Position numbers and translations under genes: made by a program. Shown here piece by piece: positions 44,611 to 54,478 of a stretch of DNA of 64,000 nt. Location: positions 88,354 through 152,353 of the forward strand of contig NZ_NMUQ01000003.1 in the NCBI RefSeq assembly GCF_002233675.1, in the 5' to 3' direction. How positions within the stretch are numbered: the stretch's first letter is position 1; every line of letters begins with the position of its first letter. The notes below the pieces were generated by a model. It did no database searches and had not been told where the DNA came from. It saw only the letters and a list, made by a program, of their open reading frames with translations. Source of the DNA: Paenibacillus herberti (lineage in GTDB: Bacteria > Bacillota > Bacilli > Paenibacillales > Paenibacillaceae).

Positions 44611-46335
44611 ATGGAAAAGGTTCTAACGTCTCTGGGCAAATTCCGGCTGGCGGCCGGGGTTGCCCTCTTCATGATGCTGCTGGAGCTAGCCGTAGAGCTA
44701 TCTCAGCCTTACATCATCTCCCGCATCATCGACGACGGCATCCGCGAGGGAAACATATCCGTTGTCTGGTTATGGGGCGGCATCCTGACGGGAGGCGCGT
44801 TCCTGGCATTCGCCGCCGGAATCGTCGGCTCCTATTATGCGGCCTATGCTAGCCAAGGCTTTGGCTACGATCTGCGCGAAAGGCTGTATACGAAGGTGCA
44901 AAACTTCTCCTACGAGGTATTCAGCCGCTTCGCTTCCTCCTCACTCATCACTCGCCTGACGGGCGACGTGAGTCAGGTGCAGGAAACGATTTTCATGGGG
45001 CTGCGCTTTATGACTCGGATTCCGCTGCTCGTGGCGGGCAGCGTCATCATGGCGATGATGATCAACCTCAAGCTTGGACTTATTCTCGGAGCATCCGTCC
45101 CGCCGCTGCTGTTGTTCGTTTGGTGGATGATCCGCCGGGCGGGTAAGGTGTTCCGTATGGTGCAGCAGCGGCTCGACAAGGTCAATGGCGTCATTAGCGA
45201 AAATCTGACCGGCATCCGCCTTATCCGCGTGTTTGTGCGAATGGGCCACGAGAATCGCCGTTTCCAGGAAGCAAGCTCCAATCTCATGCGCGGCACAGTA
45301 GGGGCGCTGAAGCTGACCGAGTCGACGCTGCCTTTCATCATGCTGCTCGTCAATGCCGCGGTTATTCTCATCCTCGCGTTCGGGAGGATCGACATTGCCG
45401 CAGGCGCGGCTACCGAGGGCGAGACAGTCGCCGTCGTCAATTATGCGCTGCGCACTATTGGCGCGATGAGCATGCTGGCGTGGATCGCGGCGATGTTCTC
45501 GCGTGCAGGAGCTTCAGCGCAGCGCATCCGCGAGGTGCTGAATGCGGACGCCGACGGACCGCAGGGAGAAACATCCGGCGACGGGCCGCTGACTGGCTCC
45601 AGCGTGGAGTTTCGCGGGGTATCGTTTTCCTACCCCGAGAGCGATCGTGCTGTTCTGGAGGAGATCAGCTTCCGCGTCGGGGCGGGGCAGCGCATCGCCA
45701 TCATGGGAGCGACCGGCTCCGGCAAGTCATCGCTTGTGCAACTGATGCTGCGTTTGTACGATCCGGATGAAGGGCAGATGCTCATCGGAGGCGTCGATGC
45801 CCAGCAGTTGGATGTCCGCTCGCTGCGCGGGGCGATCGGTTATGTTCCGCAGGAAGCAGTCCTTTTTTCCGGTACGGTTCGTGAAAATATCGCTTGGGGC
45901 CGACCCGACGCGACCGACGAAATGATCGCGCAAGCAGCCCACGCTGCTCAGCTGCATGAAACTATTCTCGGGCTGCCGCAAGGGTATGACACCCGGCTTG
46001 GACAACGCGGCGTCAATCTGTCCGGTGGACAGAAGCAGCGACTGTCGATTGCTCGTGCGCTTGTGCGCGAGCCGCAAATTCTCATCCTCGATGATAGCAC
46101 GAGTGCGCTGGATGTGAAGACCGAGGCTGCGCTGCTGCAGGCGTTGGAGGGAATGAACTGCACCACCTTCCTCATTACGCAGAAGATCAGTTCAACCGCC
46201 TCCGCCGATATCATCCTGCTGCTTGAAGAAGGGCGATTGACGGAGTCCGGGCGGCATGAGGAGCTGCTGCGAGAATCCGGGCTCTATCGCCGCATCTATG
46301 AGTCGCAGTATGGAAAGGAGGCGCGCCATGCTTAA
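44611..46335 (+). CDS. Heterodimeric multidrug-type ABC exporter, subunit 1
   Basis: 574 residues: six membrane segments, then a nucleotide-binding domain with Walker A (GATGSGKSS), Q loop (YVPQEAVLFSG), signature (LSGGQKQR) and Walker B (ILILDDSTSALD). The catalytic Glu after Walker B is Asp, as in the degenerate-site subunits of BmrC/YheI-type heterodimers. GGGAGGTG lies 13 bases before ATG 44611. The partner gene overlaps its stop by 8 bases. It should export drugs, peptides or lipids. Confidence 0.92.
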   Translation: MEKVLTSLGKFRLAAGVALFMMLLELAVELSQPYIISRIIDDGIREGNISVVWLWGGILTGGAFLAFAAGIVGSYYAAYASQGFGYDLRERLYTKVQNFSYEVFSRFASSSLITRLTGDVSQVQETIFMGLRFMTRIPLLVAGSVIMAMMINLKLGLILGASVPPLLLFVWWMIRRAGKVFRMVQQRLDKVNGVISENLTGIRLIRVFVRMGHENRRFQEASSNLMRGTVGALKLTESTLPFIMLLVNAAVILILAFGRIDIAAGAATEGETVAVVNYALRTIGAMSMLAWIAAMFSRAGASAQRIREVLNADADGPQGETSGDGPLTGSSVEFRGVSFSYPESDRAVLEEISFRVGAGQRIAIMGATGSGKSSLVQLMLRLYDPDEGQMLIGGVDAQQLDVRSLRGAIGYVPQEAVLFSGTVRENIAWGRPDATDEMIAQAAHAAQLHETILGLPQGYDTRLGQRGVNLSGGQKQRLSIARALVREPQILILDDSTSALDVKTEAALLQALEGMNCTTFLITQKISSTASADIILLLEEGRLTESGRHEELLRESGLYRRIYESQYGKEARHA

Positions 46336-48406
46336 GGGACTTCTAGAGCCTTTCCGCGTTCCTAAGCCGGATACGGATAGTGTGGCCGCGTTGCCGGAAG
46401 TGGCGCAGGGCGGAGGGCATAAGGGGGGCAAACGCCCCAAGCAAAGGGCCAAAAACATGTCCGGCACACTGGAGCGCCTATGGGGCTATCTCGCTAAACG
46501 TAAGCTAAAGCTGTTTGCGGTGCTGGCGCTCGTTGCGATCAGCTCTGGCCTGGCCCTGCTCGGGCCGTACTTGATCGGTCAGGCGGTTGACCTTTACCTG
46601 AAGATGGGGGACAGCGCGCCGGGGATTCCTTGGGGCTGGTTCCTGGCTGCGCTTGGCGCGGTGTATGTACTGACTTCCGTTGTGTCCTGGACACATAATA
46701 TCTGGATGATTTCGATCGCTCAGGAGACGGTTTATCGGCTGCGGACGGATCTTTTTGCGCATCTGCATCGACTTCCGATTCCCTTCTACGGGCGCAGGCA
46801 GCAGGGCGAGATCATGAGCCGTTTAACCAATGACGTCGAAAATGTCAGCTCAACCCTGAATAGCTCGGCGATTCAAATTTTTTCCAGCGTGCTGACACTA
46901 GTTGGCACCGTCTCGGTTATGCTGTGGCTAAGCCCGTTAATGACGCTCGTTACTTTCACGGTCGTGCCAATCATGGTCTTCGGGATGCGCTGGATCACCA
47001 AGCGGACCGGTCCGTTATTCAAAGTGCGTCAGCGCAGCCTCGGCGAGCTGAACGGATATATTGAAGAGACGCTTTCCGGGCAGCGCATCATTAAGGCTTT
47101 TTCACAGGAAGAACGGGTGCAGGGCGAGTTCCGCGAACGCAATGAGAGCATCCGAGTTGCCGGTTTCTGGGCGCAAACGATCTCCGGTTTCATTCCTAAA
47201 TTGATGAACAACCTCAATAACCTTAGCTTCGCTCTCATCGCTGGCGTTGGCGGTATCCTTGCGGTGCGTGATGTCATTACAGTCGGCACGATTATCGTGT
47301 TCGCCGAGTATTCCCGCCAGTTCACCCGGCCGCTCAACGATCTCGCCAACCAATGGAATACGCTGCTGTCGGCTATCGCCGGTGCGGAGCGGGTATTCGA
47401 GATTATGGACGAGGAGCCTGAGGAGCGCGAGAACAGCGGAGCGGTGGCCTTGGAGCGTGTAGAGGGAGAAGTCCATTTTGAAAATGTCGGCTTCGCCTAC
47501 GAAGAGGGCCGCCCGATTTTGTCAGGCGTAACCTTCCAGGCTAAGCCTGGCGAGATGATCGCCCTTGTTGGTCCCACTGGCGCGGGCAAAACGACGCTCA
47601 TCAACCTGCTGTCGCGTTTTTATGAGCCGACCGAAGGACGCATCACGCTGGATGGACGCGATCTCTCGACGATTCGCCGCGACAGTCTGCGCTCGGGGAT
47701 GGCATTTGTGCTGCAGGACTCGTTCCTGTTTGCAGGTACGATTCGAGAGAATATCCGTTATGGCCGGCTGGACGCTGCCGATGAAGAGGTCGAGGCGGCG
47801 GCGAAGCTCGCCAACGCTCATGGTTTTATCGTCAGGCTGAAGGGTGGCTACGACAAAATGCTGAGCGCCGACGGCAACGGCATCAGCAGCGGCCAGCGCC
47901 AGCTGCTTGCCATTGCCCGCGCCATTCTCGCTAATCCGTCCATGCTCGTGCTGGATGAAGCGACCAGCAGTATAGACACCGTGACGGAGATCAAAATCCA
48001 GGAGGGACTGCAGCGACTTATGAGCGGCCGCACCAGCTTTGTCATCGCTCATCGGCTCGGCACGATCCGCGAAGCTGACCGCATTCTCGTCCTGAAGGAC
48101 GGACGGCTGCTGGAGCAAGGCTCGCATGATGAGCTTTTGAGTCAGGGCGGATTTTACAGCGAGCTGTACAACAGCCAGTTGAGACGCGAGACGGCGGGAG
48201 CTGTGGAGGGAAGCGGGGAGCTTGGCGGTAATGGAGCTAACAGCGGAGGTGCATCTCCGACCGGAGAAGCTGCTCTCGAAGCTACGCAGCATGGAGAACG
48301 TTGCAGTGAAGCTTTGCAGGAGGCAGTTGCGCCGCATGGCAGCGGAGCAACTTCCCCGGATGCTGCGGAGACCGACGTGGCTGCGAGTGCAGGGCCGAAA
48401 GCGTAG
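46328..48406 (+). CDS. Heterodimeric multidrug-type ABC exporter, subunit 2
   Basis: ATG 46328 is 8 bases behind AAAGGAGG. The domain order is six membrane segments, then Walker A (GPTGAGKTT), signature (ISSGQRQLL, a variant) and Walker B with catalytic Glu (MLVLDEATSSID). It pairs with subunit 1, giving one canonical and one degenerate ATP site as in BmrD/YheH. The C-terminal 70 residues are Gly/Ala/Ser/Glu-rich low complexity not needed for transport; the N-terminal 30 residues form an unusual Lys-rich extension. Confidence 0.92.
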   Translation: MLKGLLEPFRVPKPDTDSVAALPEVAQGGGHKGGKRPKQRAKNMSGTLERLWGYLAKRKLKLFAVLALVAISSGLALLGPYLIGQAVDLYLKMGDSAPGIPWGWFLAALGAVYVLTSVVSWTHNIWMISIAQETVYRLRTDLFAHLHRLPIPFYGRRQQGEIMSRLTNDVENVSSTLNSSAIQIFSSVLTLVGTVSVMLWLSPLMTLVTFTVVPIMVFGMRWITKRTGPLFKVRQRSLGELNGYIEETLSGQRIIKAFSQEERVQGEFRERNESIRVAGFWAQTISGFIPKLMNNLNNLSFALIAGVGGILAVRDVITVGTIIVFAEYSRQFTRPLNDLANQWNTLLSAIAGAERVFEIMDEEPEERENSGAVALERVEGEVHFENVGFAYEEGRPILSGVTFQAKPGEMIALVGPTGAGKTTLINLLSRFYEPTEGRITLDGRDLSTIRRDSLRSGMAFVLQDSFLFAGTIRENIRYGRLDAADEEVEAAAKLANAHGFIVRLKGGYDKMLSADGNGISSGQRQLLAIARAILANPSMLVLDEATSSIDTVTEIKIQEGLQRLMSGRTSFVIAHRLGTIREADRILVLKDGRLLEQGSHDELLSQGGFYSELYNSQLRRETAGAVEGSGELGGNGANSGGASPTGEAALEATQHGERCSEALQEAVAPHGSGATSPDAAETDVAASAGPKA

Positions 48407-48438
48407 CTCGAGACAACCGACAAGGATTATTTACCATG

Positions 48439-48468
48439 CAGGCTCCTACATAAGGGGCCTGTTTTTTA
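48439..48468 (+). terminator. Terminator of the ABC exporter operon
   Basis: CAGGCTCCT pairs with AGGGGCCTG (one G-U) around ACATA, followed by a run of T. Confidence 0.85.
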
Positions 48469-48514
48469 TTAGACACATCATTTACTTTTGAGATTTTTAT
48501 TTTATTATCCCGAT

Positions 48515-50316
48515 CAAACTTCGACGGGTTACAGCTATGATGCACAAGGAAACTACGTCGAAACGTCTACTGATGCTTCCGGCGTCGTAACTGTAACCAA
48601 GTCTGATGCGCTTGGCAACGTTCTGGAGCAGAAGGATGGAAAAGGTAACCTCACCGGATTCCAATACGACAAGCTTTCCAGACTTGTACAGGCAACAGAA
48701 GCGGACGGCAGCATGACCAACTATGGCTATGACCTGGTTGGCAATCTGACCGAAGTTAAGCTGAATACAAAGCCGTAGAAAGTCTCACTTATAATGGACA
48801 GAACCAGCCGCTCTCTTTTACGAACGCTTTAGGCAAAACAACGACTTATAGCTATGATGCAAATGGCAATCGGAAAGAGACAAAAACGCCTAACGGCGAC
48901 AACATCAGCTATACTTATACGGCTCTGAATCAATTGGACATCAAAACAGCCGGTGAAATTAGCTGGGACTATGATTACGATACAAACGGAAACTTGAAAT
49001 CGGTCAACAATAATTGGAGAAGCTTTTTGTATTTTGATGACGGTCAGGTCAAACAAGAAGTCGATCGCGGCAACACAAAAGGTTACCTTTATTACGACAA
49101 TAATTGGCTGAAGAGCTTGACCTACTCGGCGCCTGGAAGCCCTGCATCAACGCTGGAGTACGTATACACTGATTCGGGCGAGCTGAAGACGCTGACGAAA
49201 GACAAGCAGTCTTTAATAACGTTCCACTATAACGATACGGGTAGCTTGACTGCTGCGGATAGAGCCAACGGCATATCGACGGCCGCGTCGTATGAAGCCG
49301 GTAAGGACCAATTGAGGTCATACGGTACCTACCAAAAAGACAAAACGCCGATTTACGAGCAAACCTTTACGTATGATCGCAATGGAAACGTCGAGACAAT
49401 TCAGTCTCAGCAGGGAACAGTCCGTTACACGTACGATGAAAAAGATCAGCTTACCAAAGAGGTGCTGGCAGACGGTACCGAAATATCGTATACGTATGAC
49501 AAGCTTGGCAATCGAACATCTAAATCGATTCTAAAAGCAGGACAAACGACAAGCACAACGTATACTTTCAACAACAAAGGCAGTCAGCTGAGTGCGGTTA
49601 ATGGTCAGGCATACAGCTATGATGAAAATGGAAATCTTCTGTCCGACGGCAAAAACAGTTATGCTTACGATGTATTGGACCAGTTGACGGAAGTCAAAGA
49701 TACGTCCGGTAAAGTAATCTTCAAAGCAAGCTACGACGAGCAGGGTCGCCGGATTCAAACGGTAACGGCAAAAGGAACAACCAACTACTTCTACGAAGGA
49801 AACCGTGTTCTGTATGAAACGGATGCCTCCAATCGAATCACGGTTCGATACATTTGGGATGAAGAAGACAACCCGGTTGCGATGGATGGGCAAACCTATT
49901 CTTATCACCTGAACGGCCACGGCGACGTCGTTCGGTTGACGGATTCAACAGGCAACGTAGTAGCCGCGTATGAATACGACGCATGGGGCAACATCCTGCA
50001 GCAAAGCGGAGCGATGGCGGAAGCCAACCCGTACCGTTACGCGGAGTATCAGTACGACTCGGCAACGGGACTGTATTATTTGATGTCCCGGTACTATAAT
50101 CCGAACCTGGGCCGCTTCATCTCGACCGACCCGGCGTTTGGCCTTCCGGATCATCCGGTGACGCTGAATGATTATAGCTACGCGATCAACAACCCAGTAA
50201 CGTTGACGGATGATAATGGGGAGCTTCCATTTTTCCTTGTTCCAGTTTTTATTATTTTCGTTAAAGTGGGCGGAAAATGGGTAGCTAAGCAAGTAGTTAA
50301 AAAAGTAGCTAAAAAA
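48515..50316 (+). pseudogene. Rhs/YD-repeat polymorphic toxin, C-terminal cassette, broken
   Basis: The text is a string of YD repeats (YSYDAQGNYVETSTDASG, YDANGNRKETKTPNGD, YTYDKLGNRTSKSILKAGQT) ending in the Rhs core motif (YYLMSRYYNPNLGRFISTDP, then LNDYSYAINNPVTLTDDNG). The N-terminal thousand or more residues are absent, so it is a displaced cassette rather than a full toxin. A frameshift lies between about 48751 and 48775. After the core the variable tip (FFLVPVFIIFVKVGGKWVAK) is interrupted at 50316 by an IS4-type element and resumes at 51696. Confidence 0.9.
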
Positions 50317-51688
50317 CTATAAATGAGCAAATTCACTTCCAGTAAACTGTAAAACAAAAAAGAAGAGAGACAAAGCATTCTCCTTGTGGTAAAAAGTAGT
50401 CACCACAACTGATTTTCACCAAGGAGAAATTGCTATGTCTCATACTGCCATCCTACCCGATCATGCCGCGCTTCGCAATTACTTGTTACAACACCGGTTA
50501 CCGCTGTATTTTTCTAAGCCGGTCGTGGCACATATCGAGACATACATGGCGGCGGCTGCAGCGAAAGGTTTTCGTGGCAAGGTAGTGGATCTAGCCGAGT
50601 ATAGTAGCTGCCACCGTACGACACTTGGGCATTTTCTGGCCGAAGGCAAGTGGGATGAAGCGGTGTTGCAAAACAAAGTCAAGGTCGAATCACTTCGGTA
50701 CGTGGTTCAAATAGCCAAGCAGACAGCAGAGCCGCTGTTTGTTATTCATGATGATACGATCTCCAAGAAGACAAAGCCTTCGTCACAGGCGCAATCTCCG
50801 ATGGAGCAGACCGGGTTTCATCATTCTCACTTGGAAGGAAAAGTGGTTTGGGGCCATCAAGTTCAAGCGACGGTGGTCCAAAGTAACGACACTTCTTTGA
50901 TCCATTCCATTGACTTGTACGACAAAACGAAAACGAATCCCGACGGCACGGTGTATACAAAAATAGATCATGTGTGCGATATAGCCGCTACGCTGCCTCT
51001 TCCGCCTCATGGCGGTTACGTGCTTGTGGATTCTTGGTTCACTTGCTCTCGCGTAATCGACAGCTACGCCTCTGCTGGCTACCATCTTATTGGTGGTCTT
51101 AAAACCAATCGGATTATCTACCCGCAAGGGATCCGTATCTCCCTAAAGGATTTTTCCGCCCATATCCGCAAAGAAGACGTTCGCCTTGTGACCGTGAACG
51201 GAACTTCATACTGGACATACCGATATGAAGGCGCCTTGAACGATATTGAAAATGCTGCCGTTCTGCTGTGCTGGCCGGAGCAAGCGTTTGGTGTGCCTAA
51301 AGCGCTACGCGCTTTTTTGTGCACGGATGTTTCCTTGGATACGGAAACGATTTCCATGTATTACAGCAAGCGTTGGCCCATTGAGATTTTTTTCCGCCAG
51401 TCCAAAAACAATCTTGGCTTCGATACCTACCAGGTTCGTTCAGCAACGGCATTTACCCGCCTGTGGGCGTTGCTGGCTTGGACACATTTGTACTGTACTA
51501 CAGGGTTAGGGCAACCCTGCCCTTTTGGCGAAGGATTGCGTACGGTTCGGAAGCAAGTCCAACTGGACCGACTTCAGTTTGTCTACGATTGCGGCAAGAA
51601 CGGCATTCCATTTCACGTAGTTCGTGAACAGTTCAAGTTGGCTTGACCTATTTTGGGATTTTTTGTATCCGTTTTTGCTCATTTATAG
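50317..51688 (+). mobile_element. IS4-type insertion sequence, 1372 bp
   Basis: The ends are inverted repeats: CTATAAATGAGCAAA at 50317-50331 and its complement at 51674-51688. A 7-bp direct repeat TAAAAAA flanks the element (50310-50316 and 51689-51695). One full transposase gene lies inside. It interrupts the Rhs toxin tip. Confidence 0.92.
50435..51646 (+). CDS. IS4-family transposase
   Basis: 403 residues with the DDE/YREK core: first Asp in FVIHDDTISKK, second in GGYVLVDSWFTCSRVI, and the C-terminal Y-R-E-K signature in YYSKRWPIEIFFRQSKNNLG. AAGGAG precedes ATG 50435. The gene is undamaged and the ends and duplication are intact, so the element may still move. The IS4 or closely related IS701-type group fits; the 7-bp duplication is shorter than typical IS4 members. 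Confidence 0.9.
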   Translation: MSHTAILPDHAALRNYLLQHRLPLYFSKPVVAHIETYMAAAAAKGFRGKVVDLAEYSSCHRTTLGHFLAEGKWDEAVLQNKVKVESLRYVVQIAKQTAEPLFVIHDDTISKKTKPSSQAQSPMEQTGFHHSHLEGKVVWGHQVQATVVQSNDTSLIHSIDLYDKTKTNPDGTVYTKIDHVCDIAATLPLPPHGGYVLVDSWFTCSRVIDSYASAGYHLIGGLKTNRIIYPQGIRISLKDFSAHIRKEDVRLVTVNGTSYWTYRYEGALNDIENAAVLLCWPEQAFGVPKALRAFLCTDVSLDTETISMYYSKRWPIEIFFRQSKNNLGFDTYQVRSATAFTRLWALLAWTHLYCTTGLGQPCPFGEGLRTVRKQVQLDRLQFVYDCGKNGIPFHVVREQFKLA

Positions 51689-51968
51689 TAAAAAAGCTGT
51701 TCGGAAGTCAAGCAAGGGTAAGTATGCCCCGCTCAAGAATCATTCGACTATTAAAGGGAATAAGTTACCAATTAATGGAAGACCCGGCTCCTCAATGGAT
51801 CGTGTCGATAATAATGGACAACTTATTCAACGGAGGTACTACGATAAAAATGGTAGGCCTAAAAAGGACGTTGATTTTACAGATCATGGAAACCCTAAAC
51901 AACATCCTAAGGTTCCTCACGAACACTTATGGGACTGGAGTAATCCCAATAAACCAATAAGAAAATAG
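51689..51968 (+). pseudogene. Rhs toxin tip separated by the insertion sequence
   Basis: From the target duplication the frame reads KKAVRKSSKGKYAPLKNH, then a compact C-terminal domain: GRPGSSMDRVDNNGQLIQRR, YYDKNGRPKKDVDFTDHGNP, KQHPKVPHEHLWDWSNPNKP. Conserved His, Asp and Arg residues are typical of small nuclease or other polymorphic-toxin tips, but I do not assign the activity. Removing the element and one duplication joins it in frame to the Rhs core. An immunity-like gene follows 16 bases on. Confidence 0.75.
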
Positions 51969-51984
51969 TAGTAGAGAGGTGAAT

Positions 51985-52227
51985 ATGTTGAAATATTCAT
52001 TTGAAGAATTAGCTAATGATTTAAAAATAGGGCATGAAGTTGAATTTAGTTTCCAGGGAGACCAATACTCTATTAGTCATAATAAGAGCGAATGGCATTT
52101 CACAAAGTTCGGCGATGATAAATTCGAAACCTATCCAAACTGTATTTCTCTTTTAAAAGACGCTAGGATAAACTCGAAATCAATTGAAAATATTTGGGAT
52201 GAAGTTGAAGTGAATTCAATTTTTTAG
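51985..52227 (+). CDS. Probable immunity protein of the Rhs toxin
   Basis: 80 residues, acidic, no signal peptide: MLKYSFEELANDLKIGHEVE, YSISHNKSEWHFTKFGDDKF, ENIWDEVEVNSIF. AGAGGTGA supports ATG 51985. Size, charge and position directly after a toxin tip are what an immunity gene shows. No catalytic motif is visible. Base composition is more AT-rich than the surrounding core genes, as is common for toxin-immunity modules. Confidence 0.7.
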   Translation: MLKYSFEELANDLKIGHEVEFSFQGDQYSISHNKSEWHFTKFGDDKFETYPNCISLLKDARINSKSIENIWDEVEVNSIF

Positions 52228-52255
52228 TTGATGAGGTCTAATTGTCAGTTTTATT

Positions 52256-53615
52256 GGGTCTGTCAAATATTTTGTGTAAACTCTCTTACTAGGCTTCTCC
52301 CCTCGGGGAGAAGAATGAAATTTATTTGAGAAAATGCCCGATGCGATCCGGGAAGAAGACGGATAGCTGGAGAAGCATTTGCCCCCAGTTTTGAACGCGG
52401 CCTGTCCATTTGCGTGTCACGTCCATCGTGGCCAAGTAAAGCATTTTGAGCAAGGAATCATCTGTTGGAAAGATACTCTTGCCTTTCGTCACCTTGCGCA
52501 ACTGACGGTGGTAGCTCTCCATGATGTTGGTTGTGTAGATAATCTTGCGAATTTCTGCGGGGTACTTAAAGAACGTCGCGAGCTCGTCCCAGTTGTTGCG
52601 CCAGGATTTCACAATGAGCGGGTATTTGGTGCCCCATGTTTCCTCGAAACGATCGAGCTCTAGTAACGCCATCTCTTCGTTAACTGCCTTATAGATGGGC
52701 TTCAGGTCCGCAGTGACCTTTTTGATGTCCTTGTAGGAGACAAACCGCGTGGAATTACGGATCTGATGGATGATACACTTCTGGATTTCGGTCTGCGGAT
52801 AACAGGCGGAGATTGCTTGCGTGAAGCCGTTCAAGTTGTCGACACAGGTGATGAGAATGTCTTGGACTCCGCGGTTTTTCAGGTCATTTAGGACATTAAG
52901 CCAGAACTTGGAGGACTCGTTCTCGCCGATCCACATGCCGAGTACATCTTTGCAACCCTCTAAGTCAATGCCAATCACCATGTAAGCCGCCTTGTTCACA
53001 ATCGCCCCGTCTTGCTTGACCTTGAAGTGAATGGCATCGAGAAAGACAACCGCATACACGGACTGCAGCGGCCGGTTTTGCCACTCTTTGATGAGCGGAA
53101 TAATCTTGTTCGTCACGTTCGAAATGAAGGTCGGAGAAAGGTCGATTCCATACAGATTCTGCAGGTGATCCTGGATCTCCCGAGTACTTACACCTTTGGC
53201 GTAAAGGGCAATAATTTGATCCTCAATGCCAGTTACGTTAGATTGGTGCTTCTTCACGACAAGAGGCTCAAACTCGCCATCACGGTCACGAGGGATGCTG
53301 ATTTCCTGCTCGCCATACTCGCTTACGATGTTCTTCTTGCTCTTCCCATTGCCACTATTCTTCGTCTGCTTGTTCTGAATGTCATGCTTGGAGTAGCCTA
53401 AATGCGTATCCATCTCGGCTTCAAGCATCTCTTGAAGCGTCTCGGCAAACAGATCTTTTAGCGCATTCTGAGCATCCTGTGCGGAGACCAATTTGTTCTC
53501 CTTAATGAAAGCTCGTAGCTGCTCTTTCGTCCATAATCCCATGTGTACTCCCCAGCCTTTCGTATACGACCATTTTAATAGGTTTGGGAGTTTACACAAT
53601 CTATTTTACAGACTC
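52256..53615 (-). mobile_element. IS256-family insertion sequence
   Basis: Related inverted ends of about 27 bp: GGTCTGTCAAATATTTTGTG onward at 52257-52283 and its counterpart at 53588-53614 (TTGTGTAAACTC shared). One transposase gene. No target duplication was found, which suggests a rearrangement after insertion; the right flank is an Rhs scrap and the left flank is not. Confidence 0.88.
52322..53542 (-). CDS. IS256-family (Mutator) transposase
   Basis: 406 residues from ATG 53542 behind GGGGAG. It has the family features: ETLQEMLEAEMDTHLGY, the zinc-less core SVYAVVFLDAIHFKVKQDG (first Asp), DILITCVDNLNGFTQAISA (second Asp), CIIHQIRNSTRFVSYKD and the C-terminal Glu region TTNIMESYHRQLRKVTKGKS. 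The frame is intact. Confidence 0.93.
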   Translation of the reverse strand: MGLWTKEQLRAFIKENKLVSAQDAQNALKDLFAETLQEMLEAEMDTHLGYSKHDIQNKQTKNSGNGKSKKNIVSEYGEQEISIPRDRDGEFEPLVVKKHQSNVTGIEDQIIALYAKGVSTREIQDHLQNLYGIDLSPTFISNVTNKIIPLIKEWQNRPLQSVYAVVFLDAIHFKVKQDGAIVNKAAYMVIGIDLEGCKDVLGMWIGENESSKFWLNVLNDLKNRGVQDILITCVDNLNGFTQAISACYPQTEIQKCIIHQIRNSTRFVSYKDIKKVTADLKPIYKAVNEEMALLELDRFEETWGTKYPLIVKSWRNNWDELATFFKYPAEIRKIIYTTNIMESYHRQLRKVTKGKSIFPTDDSLLKMLYLATMDVTRKWTGRVQNWGQMLLQLSVFFPDRIGHFLK

Positions 53616-53697
53616 CAGCTGACCGAAGTCAAAGATGTCTAAGGTGAATTACTCTCCAAAGCAAGTTAAGAACGACAGGGCCGCCGTATTCAAATAA
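53616..53697 (+). pseudogene. Rhs/YD-repeat remnant beside IS256
   Basis: The sequence reads QLTEVKDV, stop, GELLSKAS, stop, ERQGRRIQ. It aligns codon for codon with QLTEVKDTSGKVIFKASYDE, then QGRRIQ, of the Rhs cassette at 49680-49760. Two stop codons and loss of both ends show it is dead. Confidence 0.85.
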
Positions 53698-53767
53698 AGG
53701 GGATTATGGGTATAATTATGACCAAACGTTTATAATTAATTTACGTGATGAATGATTTATGTTGAAC

Positions 53768-53801
53768 ATAAATAAAGCCTGTTGAGAGAACCCAACAGGC
53801 T
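53768..53801 (-). terminator. Terminator for the downstream-facing minus-strand gene
   Basis: AGCCTGTTG and CAACAGGCT pair around an 8-base loop; on the minus strand CTTTATTT follows. Confidence 0.75.
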
Positions 53802-53851
53802 AACTGAATTTCTGCGGCTTTTTTCTTTGTATATCATCAAAAGTATTATCA

Positions 53852-54304
53852 TTATTCTATTTTTAAGACGAGTTTTCCACCAGTTCCATTCTCTACAAAG
53901 ATGGAACTGCTTGTTGTCAGCTCTATCGTTTGGTAGTTATACATATAATCTCTGATATCATAGATATAATCAAATACAAATTTTCCTTCATTCACAAAAA
54001 CAATCCTACGTTTGATATCCGTTTCTAATCTGTCCAAATTACATTTGGCCCCAACAAGTTTATCTATAGCTTCTTCATAGAGAAAAGGATCTTCAATTAT
54101 AAATGCCTTATCCCAATCAAAAGGAGTAATATCGGAAAATTTTGCAATTATATTTGTATTATTTAACTCAGAGATGTTTTGTTCGATTATTTTTGATTTG
54201 TCATTAGTGTTATCGCTAGTTATACGGGTGAATGCCAAATATCCTACTGAAATTAATCCAACGAATACAACTAATACGAGTATACGTAGTTTGCTTTTTT
54301 CCAT
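53852..54304 (-). CDS. Membrane-anchored protein of unknown function
   Basis: 150 residues from ATG 54304, preceded by GAGGAGG. One N-terminal membrane segment (LRILVLVVFVGLISVGYLAF) anchors an outer domain with the texts ISELNNTNIIAKFSDITPFD and TTSSSIFVENGTGGKLVLKI. I recognise no family. Base composition is AT-rich, as in the neighbouring XRE and DUF6442 genes, suggesting an acquired block. Confidence 0.7.
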   Translation of the reverse strand: MEKSKLRILVLVVFVGLISVGYLAFTRITSDNTNDKSKIIEQNISELNNTNIIAKFSDITPFDWDKAFIIEDPFLYEEAIDKLVGAKCNLDRLETDIKRRIVFVNEGKFVFDYIYDIRDYMYNYQTIELTTSSSIFVENGTGGKLVLKIE

Positions 54305-54447
54305 ATGTTCCTCCTCTTCAATTCTAGTAGTGAAGTATAACATATGCCTAAACCATACTCCATAATCTGTATTAAGCCTTTATCAGTATTGATTTCTACA
54401 TCCAATTTGATTTCTTTTACACCCTCCAATAGGTTCTCAATATCCAT
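54271..54447 (-). CDS. Possible small unknown protein
   Basis: A 58-residue frame (MDIENLLEGVKEIKLDVEIN and on) starts at ATG 54447 with GGAG 8 bases upstream. It overlaps the start of the next minus-strand gene by 34 bases. No family is recognised. It may be a fragment. Confidence 0.35.
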   Translation of the reverse strand: MDIENLLEGVKEIKLDVEINTDKGLIQIMEYGLGICYTSLLELKRRNIWKKANYVYSY

Positions 54448-54478
54448 GTTCAAATCTCCAAACGCTGAATTATCAAAT

